This document shows positions 55,850 through 64,000 of a stretch of DNA of 64,000 nt, piece after piece. The translations under genes and the position numbers were made by a program. Source of the DNA: Nemertoderma westbladi (Eukaryota > Xenacoelomorpha > Nemertodermatida > Nemertodermatidae); assembly GCA_032718475.1 (NCBI GenBank), contig JAUCBJ010001465.1, forward strand, positions 1 through 64,000, in the 5' to 3' direction. The notes beneath the pieces are model-generated. The model saw only the letters and a program-made list of their open reading frames with translations, was not told the origin of the DNA and made no database searches. Numbering within the stretch: position 1 is the first letter of the stretch; every line of letters begins with the position of its first letter.

Positions 55850-57073
55850 CTACTGCTGCTCTAAATAATCGGACCTTAAGTTTCCGATTAATTCTAGGTG
55901 ACTTCCAAATCCTGGAAACCTATTCAAGGCTGCCCATGCCTTTCCCTTACGTATTCGAAGGTCCTCACCTGACTTCCGGATCCATGATCCCAGGTAACAG
56001 AAGTCGTCCACATGCTCAAGCATACCATCCTTTGAGCTTATGCTCATCCGATCAGAGACTTGCTGAGGACTTTCAAAGTTAACTGTCAGAATTTTGGTCT
56101 TTCTGGAGTTAATAAAAAGACCAACACAAGAAGCAGCATGTTCTAATGAGCTGAGGAGCCGCTGGGCTCCCTCTAATGATTTTGAGAGTACTCCTAAGTC
56201 ATCAGCAAAGTCTAGATCAGTTAGGTACTTGGCAGGATTTCCTCGACTTCTGGAGCCAGTAGGTGGAGTTATCATCACCCCATCATCATTATGATGATCT
56301 AAGGACATGCGTAGAACATAGTCAACCACAATAATGAACAAGAATGGTGCAAGTGTGTCTCCTTGGAGGACGCCCCATAACACTTCAAATGGTTCTGTGT
56401 CACCGTCAACAGTAGACACAAATGTTGTCGAACCATCGTATACTGATCTGATTGCTGCAATAATTTCATCAGGAATCCCATATAATGAAAGTATGCTGAA
56501 CATACGTGAGCGAGAGACTGAATCAAAGGCCTTGAAGAAGTCAACAAAGATAACAGCCAGATGCCTGTCTTTCTTTTTTGATAACTCTTCAATTATCCTT
56601 CTAAGTGCCAAAATGGGCTCCATGGTCCCACGACCTTTACGGAACCCATTCTGATTTCCACGTAGCAGTCTCTCAATGGGATCCCTGATGCGATTTAATA
56701 TAATTCTATTGTATAGTTTTGCAGCAATCGAGATCAATGAGATTCCCCGAAAAGAACCATAGAGTGTTAGGTTGCCCTTCTTGGGAACTGGCACCAACTT
56801 ATTTGTTTTCATTTCTTGTGGGACTCTTGTTGTATGGTACATGTCTACTATGATGGGATAGGTTGTATGGTACATGTCTACTATGATGGGATAGATGAGC
56901 TTTAAACACTCCGGTATTTTAAAGATCTCAGGGGGAACACCATCTACTCCACTGGCACGATTGGTCTTAATGCTCTTTGCAGCAGCCTTCACTTCTGCAA
57001 AGGAGATATCGCCAATGGGATTATCTGGGAGTACAGACTCAGACACTTTTACTTCTATAAAGTTATCAGGCAA
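55850..57073 (-). pseudogene. LINE copy C, reverse transcriptase
   Basis: A 407-codon frame containing the complete RT fingers and palm: TNRASGVDGVPPEIFK, VPKKGNLTLYGSFRGIS, NGFRKGRGTMEPILALRRI, motif A VIFVDFFKAFDSVSRSRM, motif B GVLQGDTLAPFLF, and catalytic FADDLGVLS. All three catalytic aspartates are present. An extra YPIIVDMYHTT repeat sits in the fingers, which may harm activity. The frame ends after the thumb in a frameshift. Confidence 0.9.
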
Positions 57074-57377
57074 TACCCTGTCATTATTGAGGAGCTTTTC
57101 AAAGTGGGCTTTCCAACCATTGAGGCGATCGGCTGGTGATTCAGCCTTAACCTTGGTGGTTGGTTGGCTTTTCCGCCCAGTAAGCAGATTGATCGATTTC
57201 CATGCCTGGGATGATTGCCTGCTGTCGTCAGCATCATTGATGGCATCAACCTGTTGGTTTATTAGCTCCTGTAGATTAACAGAGTACTGCCTGTTCAGGG
57301 ACCTAGATGCAGCTTTAACTGCATTCTTGGCCGCTGTAGTCTGTTTGAGTCGGGACTCTTTCTGCGCCTTATGAAGG

Positions 57378-58781
57378 TCATTTCGGCACTTCTGAATTTT
57401 GTTTGTCAGTCCAGGGGGCCCTTTTCCTGTTTCGAGGGTATACAGGAACTGTTTCTGCAGCTGCTAACTTAACTGCTTCTGTAAAGACAGTATAGCCCTC
57501 ACAGTGATCTGCCGCCTCAGAGGCAAGAGCCTCATACCTGTTGCTCAGCTGTAGTGTGAAGCTGGATCTCACACTTGGCTGTTGCAACAGAGAGGACCAG
57601 TCATGCCGTGGCAAGGCAGATTTCGTTGTTCTGCTAGCACGCAGACTAAGTCTTACCTTGGCCACAATAAGGCGGTGATCACTGGAGAAGGGTCGAAGTG
57701 TAAATGCATTACAGTCTTGTATAGAGCTCCTGTATTTCCTACGAAACAGAATATGGTCTATCTGGGACTTGTGACCACTGGGTCCACTATGAGTCCATAG
57801 CTTTCCAGTTCGCTTCTTGAACTGGGTTCCAGCCGAAAACAATCCATTTCCAGAGATAAAATCCTGAAGATGGACAGAATTTCGGTTAACACTATGGCTA
57901 TAGACCCATGGCAATGTAGGTGATTGATGCAGACTTGCATTAAAGTCTCCCAGGAATGTTAAGAATGCATGCTGATCCACTCCATCAGTTGCTGCTTGTA
58001 GATTGTGGTAGAAATTTTCCACCTCCTCTACAGGGGCAACACTAGTTGGAGAGTAGCACACAATCAGAACCACCTTAGGAAACTTCTTAGCCAGTCTTCC
58101 AGAACATGAGAAGTGGCAACGGATGATGCGGTTAGAGATTTGGTCTATTTTGTCCAATGCTGCATGTGCAGTTGGATTCATCAATAGACCAATTCCACCA
58201 TTGCCACTATCATCTGCTGACGCGAGGGCGAGTCGCCAACCGCCCCCCATGTCCTTAATCAGAACCTCATCAGTCTGTCCAGTCTGCATTCGGTGCTCTT
58301 GAACACCCACTGCGCTAAGAGAAAGCTTATCTGCCAAGGCAGTCAGCTCACCTTGTCGCATTGGGGACCCGAGTGTTAGGGTGTTTACTGAGGCTAGTTT
58401 AGTGACTTGCCTCAGATTCACCAATGGCTTTGTTGGTCGGGGTGGAACATGAGAGTAGCCTCCAACTCCAGAATCCCTCTCCCCATCACAATCTGGCCTC
58501 CCTGGTGACCCAGGGTTTGGGCCAGAAAGGTCATCAGGAAAGGGACTCAAAGAATTGTTGGCAGCTCTCTCTCCAGTAGGGGGTGAGACAGGCAGCCGGT
58601 CAGGAGTTAACTGACGCCTGTGAGGCCGATTGTGTCCGGTAATTCCACTGGCCTCTAGTGGCCGGACCTCCGCATTGCTAATGTAATCCATAGTGGGGGT
58701 TGGGGGGTGCTTTTTTGCCGAGTCAGCTCTCGGGGCAAATACCACACCCTGGTTTGCCATTCCACAGGGTGGGTGTCGCAA
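57378..58781 (-). pseudogene. LINE copy C, endonuclease frame
   Basis: This 467-codon frame starts MRHPPCGMANQGVVFAP, with a proline-rich leader of about 130 residues, then an apurinic-type endonuclease: SAVGVQEHRMQTGQ, IVCYSPTSV, FLGDFNASL, QIDHILFRRK and SSDHRLIVAKV. GDFN and SDH are catalytic motifs. It ends after PWTDKQNSEVPK through a frameshift near 57400; the linker to RT continues in the next frame. Confidence 0.9.
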
Positions 58782-59170
58782 TGGAGTCAGATATGAGGCC
58801 CATCACCCATATCTACCCTGGCGTACATGACCCACCATTGGCTGTTGCAGCTCATCTGCTGGGTCATGCCCTGTACCCTTGCTGCCAGGTGCAGGTCGCA
58901 GTGAAGTGCCCTCAGAGTGGACATGAGAACACTCTACTCCTGACCAGCCATTGGTAGATCACCATCTGCCTGGTCAGGCCATATACCCCTGCAGCCAAGT
59001 ATATGGGTCCTTAATCCAGGACCAAGGGCGTCCTTATCCCAGAACGAAGGGGGTCCTAGTTACAGGGCCAGATTTGCCCTAGTAAGAGGGTCTATGCAGC
59101 TACAGGTGGCACCTCCTTTATGCTGCATGGAGGTGGCAAGTTTTCTTGATCAATGACCTAGAATACCTGA

Positions 59171-60558
59171 CCTGGGCTCGTACAGTATCTGACAACAAAT
59201 CCCAGTCCAGGATATCTAAACAAACAGATACAATACACAAACTACTACTGGCGAGGAGCAGAGCCTGGTGTCTATTCTATGTACGTGAGCGGGTCTAATG
59301 CCTACGAACTAGACAAAAGGATACCTGTCCTCTAACCGGTATGGCAGATGTACAGTTACAGTAACAGACCAAACTCACGGGAACACAATCCCCGCGCAGC
59401 GAATCCTAACTATCGCTGACAGTCCTAAATACAGTAACTTGCCGCGGTGTGATTTATATGGTTTATATACGAGCTAGGTGGGTTACGGACCTAGCGTAAC
59501 AATACTGATCTCCCTGTCTGAATCAGCCTAAAAGGGGTCGTGCCTAAATGTAACAATAACTGATCCCCCTGTACGAAATCAGTCTACAGTAAGAAGGGTC
59601 GGGCCTAATGTAACAATACTGATGCTCTAGGCAAACAACAGTTTAATAACGAAATGAAATACTCCTTCTCGCCGTAACTAAATATCTGATCCTAATTTTA
59701 CAAATACCTAAAGTACGATAAATATATTCTGCCTAAAGTAATCTAAAGTGCGCTATAACTAGTAGAACTCTAAGGGTAAATATGTTTTAGGGCGTGTGTG
59801 TGTGGGTGTGTTACAATAAAACAATTTTGGTGTATATCATTTTACTAGGTCATTTTACTATCGCAGTAATTCTCTGACCGAAACAATACCGTGCGCTAGC
59901 TACTAAAATAAGCTAGTCGCGTTTTGTAGAACTTTATACTTACAAAATGACGTCAAAGCTCTCTCCTTCCTATCCACAACTCAACTGGGCAACCACGGTG
60001 TTAGTAACTACACCCGTGATCGGCACAAATACCAGATTCTGGTTGTAAGATAAGAAATAGGGATTAATCGCTACCGTACGTTAGCTGATCTGGTATACAA
60101 ATTTGATTCTAAAACTTTGTTGCTGCGGTAGTTAGCAGCAATACCTATCAGTACGTGGCAAGGCGCGGTAGGATATTAATAAACCTCCCTAGGCCAAGCG
60201 GTGTGCCGGTAGCAGAAATACTCCTTGCCTGATCAAATAACTAAGGTTCAGGCAGGGGGGGGGGGGGGGGGTACTAATGTATATTCTACAAAGCGAACCG
60301 GTACCAAACGGTCAGTACTGCGAATCACTAAATTATGGAACATATGCAGTCTGTACCTAATATGTACTCGCGTACTGACGGACGGCAATAATTCGCACCT
60401 GTGAGGTATACAGGTAACCCAGGGATTCGTACTACTGATGGGGGGTTCTGCCTAGAATATAGTTATTTGATCCTAAATTTGCGGCGTCCCAGGACGGCGT
60501 CACGCTTACCCTGATCTATAGGTCTTACATCGGGCAAGGGCGTCAAACAAAGTCTTAC
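59171..60558. other. Non-coding stretch with short repeats
   Basis: It contains three imperfect units of about 65 bp around GCCTAATGTAACAATACTGAT (about 59495-59640) and a run of 17 G at 60255-60271. It is of moderate GC content and unassigned. Confidence 0.45.
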
Positions 60559-60583
60559 CTTCCTCATAAAGCGGGCGCTGCAT
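60559..60583 (-). CDS. Candidate first coding exon of a minus-strand gene
   Basis: On the minus strand a GC-rich, CpG-containing stretch (about 60680-60584) leads to ATGCAGCGCCCG...GAGGAAG followed by a strong donor GTAAGA. Only 25 coding bases are seen (MQRPLYEE, phase 1 exit). No second exon was found. It may be a real promoter-proximal exon or chance. Confidence 0.25.
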
Positions 60584-60986
60584 AGCAAGGCGGAGTATTT
60601 CGAAGGGCGAAGGGGGGTGCGCGGTCTAAGCTAATGTGGGCGCTAGCGTGTTGTGGACATCTTTTCCCTGCGTTTTATGTGTACTGATATGAATAGGCAT
60701 ATTACATTACTGTAACTTAATCAAAATGCGTCGGAAGTTCGAAAGTTTTTACGTTATACTACAAATGCTATCCTATAGTGAAATAATTCATCAGCTTAGA
60801 TTCCGTCATATTATTGCTATAAAATTATATTTAGCCTAATTGTTATGGTCTATAAAATCCAAGGCACAAAAAATATAACAACAAACTAAAAAATACCGGT
60901 AAGTGATACGGTAGGAAGTCGGAAGTAACACAATATATATTACTGGAACTATATTTGCGTATCATTAATTAATATATATCTTATAG
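60584..60986. other. GC-rich patch and AT-rich stretch
   Basis: 60584-60680 is CpG-containing and could be a promoter for the minus strand. The remainder is AT-rich and ends in the acceptor ATATATCTTATAG of the exon at 60987. Confidence 0.35.
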
Positions 60987-61091
60987 GAGACACTGAAAGG
61001 GTTGACATGTTTGTAAATGCAGTCGTTGATGAGGCAAACAGTAGCTTCAGCTCCCCCACGCGAAGTCGATCAGCTGGAATTACAACTGACG
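60987..61091 (+). CDS. Orphan internal exon of an unrecognised gene
   Basis: Acceptor AATATATATCTTATAG and donor GACG/GTAAAT enclose 105 bases open in one frame (two leading bases, one trailing base, so a symmetrical phase-1 exon). The peptide reads DTERVDMFVNAVVDEANSSF followed by SSPTRSRSAGITTD. The composition is protein-like and the splice sites are good. No family is recognised. The following intron would contain the minisatellites at 61165-62030. Confidence 0.5.
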
Positions 61092-61164
61092 GTAAATATG
61101 CAAAATATGATTAATAGGGAAAACTACTTACTCAAACAACTGCAGACTAACAAACTAAAAAAAG

Positions 61165-61275
61165 GCACCACTCCGCACCACTCCGCACCACTCCGCACCA
61201 CTCCGCACCACTCCGCACAACTCCGCACCACTCCGCACAACTCCGCACAACTCCGCACCACTCCGCACCAACTTA
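61165..61275. repeat. 10-bp tandem repeat (CTCCGCACCA)
   Basis: About ten units of CACCACTCCG with A/C changes. It directly precedes the second minisatellite region. Confidence 0.95.
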
Positions 61276-61304
61276 CTTTTTATATCACAAAAGTGTCGAA
61301 CGGT

Positions 61305-61380
61305 GTCGAACGAGGTGAACCACAAAGTCTAGGTGAACCGCAAAGTCTAGGTGAACCGCAAAGTCTAGGTGAACCTTTGT
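61305..61380. repeat. 18-bp tandem repeat (GTCTAGGTGAACCGCAAA)
   Basis: Three to four units. The unit is part of the 75-bp unit that follows, so the larger repeat seems to have grown from it. Confidence 0.85.
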
Positions 61381-61930
61381 ATTGCGGTATAATTAGTAGA
61401 TAGTCTATCGTTGGTTTCATTAATGACAAGCCACAACGTCTAGGTGAACCTTTGTGTTGCGGTATAATTAGTAGATAGTCTATCGTTGGTTTCATTAATG
61501 ACAAGCCACAATGTCTAGGTGAACCTTTGTGTTGCGGTATAATTAGTAGATAGTCTATCGTTGGTTTCATTAATGACAAGCCACAAAGTCTAGGTGAACC
61601 TTTGTGTTGCGGTATAATTAGTAGATAGTCTATCGTTGGTTTCATTAATGACAAGCCACAACGTCTAGGTGAACCTTTGTGTTGCGGTATAATTAGTAGA
61701 TAGTCTATCGTTGGTGTCATTAATGACAAGCCACAAAGTCTAGGTGAACCTTTGTGTTGCGGTATAATTAGTAGATAGTCTATCGTTGGTTTCATTAATG
61801 ACAAGCCACAAAGTCTTGGTGAACCTTTGTGTTGCGGTATAATTAGTAGATAGTCTATCGTTGGTTTCATTAATGACAAGCCACAAAGTCTAGGTGAACC
61901 TTTGTGTTGCGGTATAATTAGTAGATAGTC
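61363..61930. repeat. 75-bp minisatellite, about 7.5 units
   Basis: Units start GTCTAGGTGAACCTTTGTGT at 61363, 61438, 61513, 61588, 61663, 61738, 61813 and 61888. They are nearly identical. Because 75 is a multiple of 3, a long minus-strand frame stays open, with 25-residue repeats (MKPTIDYLLIIPQHKG...), but it shows no sign of being a gene. Confidence 0.97.
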
Positions 61931-62030
61931 TATCGTTGGTTTCATTAATGAAATGGAGTCTATCGTTGGTTTCATTAATGAAATGGAGTCTATCGTTGGT
62001 TTCATTAATAAAATGTCATTAATGAAATGG
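61925..62030. repeat. 30-bp tandem repeat (GTCTATCGTTGGTTTCATTA)
   Basis: Three units of GTCTATCGTTGGTTTCATTA plus ATGAAATGGA. They are derived from the end of the 75-bp unit. Confidence 0.9.
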
Positions 62031-63229
62031 ACTCATACCTGGTACACATGTAGTCTATCATAGGTTTAAAATTATACTCACAGACAGACTTCTATATTTC
62101 CCCGCCGCGAGGGAGAGTGAAAAGGTTGTTTTATTTATTTGTTAAGGTTGTTAAGAATTGAATGGAATTAAATTCGTCCAAGAAAAATTTCGGCTATGTA
62201 AATTATTAACAAGGTTAACTAAACTAAGAACGTTGACTGGCAGCTTCGTTATAAAACACTGAAAATTATTGTTTCGTGACAACTGCCCCAAATTAAAATT
62301 CATAAGAAAGTTATCAATTTTCGTCAGAATTGAAAAAAATACTGCCTTTGGGGGCCCCAGTTGTGAATTGCCCAGAGGTCTCAAAAGTACAACTAACTAC
62401 ATCAATAAGACACAGAACCACAACAGATCGCAATCAGCTGTGGTAATCAGAAATTTACTACCATAATGAAGGAACGTATCGTTTAGGCCCTACGTCACAC
62501 ACGAGTTTTCAACTTTCAACTTTTGTCTCATTAAAAATCATATGCTGTATTGATGTAGAGGACTTTCCTTTCAAGTAACTCAGTTATGCTCCGCACATCA
62601 CAGGCTCACCTATCCCAGAATAGCAGCATCCGGGAAAGCAAAAGGAGTTTAAGAGCAATCTTCGGTGATTCCCCCTAGGAGGCATCGAGACCCTCTTATG
62701 CATGGCTTCCTCCATAGCCACAGGTGACTCAGCGAGATGGTGGGTAAATATTTCGGCCAGGGAGATGGACGAAATATGGCGTTTCGGCCCGCAGCCCTTT
62801 TATACAGTATATAGAAATAACTAAATGTATTTTATAATAAAACCGCAATGTATTTAAATACGGTAACAAAAACCCATAAATCTAGTTCATAAATTAGTGC
62901 CGTTATACAGTACCTACGAGATCTACATCCTAATTGTGTTAAATTCACTTGTATTTCTGTATTAATCAATAATTGTGCTTCATCTATGTTGTAGTACGTT
63001 TTAAATTTATATGAAATTAAGTTGGCGTTTTCTAGCTTCCTGATTTGACGTCTCCCTAGAGATGTGATGTTTTGTGCTATTAATAGAATTACATCTTTAA
63101 TTTTCCTGGTTACTGTCTTACTGGTGCCGGAACTGTTTGGTTTTGCCTAAGCGATTTTGTTAAAAAATGTGAATTTGATAAATGATTACTGCCACTATAT
63201 AAAAATGTCATGACTAGCTATTGACACTC
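62031..63229. other. Non-coding stretch
   Basis: AT-rich except for a GC-richer patch at 62580-62800 with no recognisable coding frame. Nothing is named. Confidence 0.45.
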
Positions 63230-63520
63230 GTGTTGAACAAAGCACATTATGTCACATGTATCGTATTAGTCGTGGCATATTCCCACCATATCTCAAGAAT
63301 TTAGTTATTTTCGACTCAACTGGAATTAACCTTCGTAGGAGCGAGAACCGAGCCGTAATCCCCTCACGCAGAGGGGATTACCCTCTGCGTGTCATTCTGT
63401 CATCCTTAGTCATTCCAAGGCCTGAGTCTATGGAACTCCCTGCCCAATAAACTAAAAAATAAAATATCCCTGGAGTCATTTAAACATGGGATCAAAAACC
63501 ACTATATAAATATGCGCTAA
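63230..63520 (+). pseudogene. LINE C-terminal remnant
   Basis: The plus strand encodes MYRISRGIFPPYLKNLVIF, then, in another frame, LSLWNSLPNKLKNKISLESF. This is the P-YL-L...LWNSLP--IK---SL--FK pattern of the end of many LINE (CR1/Jockey-type) proteins. The frame is broken and only the tail is left. The bases after it up to about 64000 are probably its 3' UTR and unassigned AT-rich DNA. Confidence 0.75.
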
Positions 63521-64000
63521 CAGCTTGATACGTTACGTACGTACTATGATATCCTAACTCCTTATTAGTGATATGATGCTAATTTATAACAGCTGTTCTA
63601 ACGAACGGCCTGTGATATGGTGCTGATCCATAACTCTAGAACCTTATAAGCCCTAACCCCTTTTAAATACGCATTGTATACTATACTATGTATTTGTATT
63701 AGTTTTTTTTTTTATCGCATCTTATCTTAACTATGTGTATTTGTTAGTTAGTTATGTGTATGTTATTTTATACTTCAGTCTTTTTACTTTGCTTTTTACT
63801 TTACTTTTATAAATGCTTTATTAAGAAAGGGCCTTGACTTCCGGGTTCCGATACGCTGGCTCTATGATATCATAAATTATTATAGTGATATGATACTGAT
63901 TAATGATAATATAAATAACTCTTAAACTCAGTATTTTATAGTATACTATGTATTTTAACTTTTTGGTATATTTACAATGTATTTTATATTTCAGTGTATT
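63521..64000. other. Probable LINE 3' UTR and AT-rich DNA
   Basis: No coding content. The motif GTGATATGATGCTAAT / GTGATATGATACTGAT recurs near 63570 and 63885 with a related GTGATATGGTGCTGAT near 63612. Confidence 0.4.

Larger units (their letters stand above)
49815..56702. repeat. Tandem duplication, unit 3444 bp, two copies
   Basis: Bases from about 49815 to 53257 recur from about 53259 to 56702 at a constant offset of 3444. One substitution was noticed by eye (AATTAATAATAATT at about 50872, AATTTATAATAATT at about 54316). Each unit spans the RT and leader of one LINE, the inter-LINE region, and the 3' part of the next LINE. Confidence 0.95.
55404..59170 (-). mobile_element. LINE copy C, near full length
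   Basis: The most complete copy, on the minus strand: 5' leader (59170-58781), endonuclease frame (58781-57378), linker, RT (57073-55850) and C-terminal block (55769-55431). Frameshifts occur near 57400 and near 55910, so it is inactive as sequenced, yet little decayed. RT carries an in-frame 33-bp tandem duplication (YPIIVDMYHTT twice, about 56830-56900). The clade is RTE/RTEX-like by the LQGDTLAP and FADD boxes; this is tentative. Confidence 0.9.

Noticed and set aside
61280-62005. Long minus-strand frame of 241 codons with 25-residue repeats
   Set aside because: It stays open only because the 75-bp minisatellite is a multiple of 3. It has no start context, splice signals or domain.

Overview
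This is nuclear DNA from an animal, most likely a marine invertebrate. It is AT-rich and intron-containing. It carries a sperm-tail PG-rich (SHIPPO-type) gene split by phase-0 introns and two intronless animal-type GMC oxidoreductases. It is dense with BEL/Pao, several LINE lineages, a MULE, MITEs and tRNA-derived SINEs. The species cannot be fixed from the sequence; a tunicate or other marine deuterostome is only a guess. Nothing bacterial is present.

Layout. 1-4480: decayed minus-strand BEL/Pao pol remnant with a MITE, duplicated in tandem (unit about 1.28 kb). 5244-6628: a TATA box and an intact intronless orphan gene (418 aa from the first ATG) whose protein seems to hold an internal duplication of a PC4-like pattern. 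6630-8370: repeated fragments of a decayed coiled-coil gene with further TATAAATA boxes. 8710-11935: GMC oxidoreductase copy 1 with its flanks. 11875-12304: a MITE. 13107-13332: orphan terminal exon. 13985-14530: minisatellite of about 35 bp carrying TTCTAGAA in most units. 15925-16200: SINE. 16962-17131: minus-strand orphan exon. 18394-20680: palindromic MITE and another repeat, both present again inverted at 41345-41975. 21300-26532: three exons of a PG-rich repeat gene with a LINE and SINEs in its introns. 28545-35640: GMC copy 2, whose 3' flank is split by a 3.5-kb TIR element (30866-34360) that encloses a LINE fragment. 36762-40014: an L2/CR1-like LINE whose reverse transcriptase core is interrupted by 50 copies of a 41-bp minisatellite. 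40100-43110: SINE and short repeats. 44012-44824: two exons of an unrecognised gene. 44885-48362: a MULE. 49037-59170: three related LINE copies, the middle one a chimera made by unequal crossing-over that left a 3444-bp tandem duplication. 60559-61091: a possible minus-strand first exon and a plus-strand orphan exon. 61165-62030: nested minisatellites. 63230-63520: 3' remnant of another LINE.

Host genes are few: the two GMC enzymes (FAD-dependent alcohol or sugar dehydrogenase type, probably secreted or membrane-anchored), the PG-rich repeat gene (axoneme-associated family), and four sets of exons I cannot name. The rest is mobile DNA and its by-products. The most informative points are the orphan gene at 5372-6628, the minisatellite grown from a reverse transcriptase motif, the nearly base-resolved crossover in the LINE array, and the TIR element with a LINE inside. 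All coordinates were read by eye; splice sites and repeat edges may be off by a few bases.
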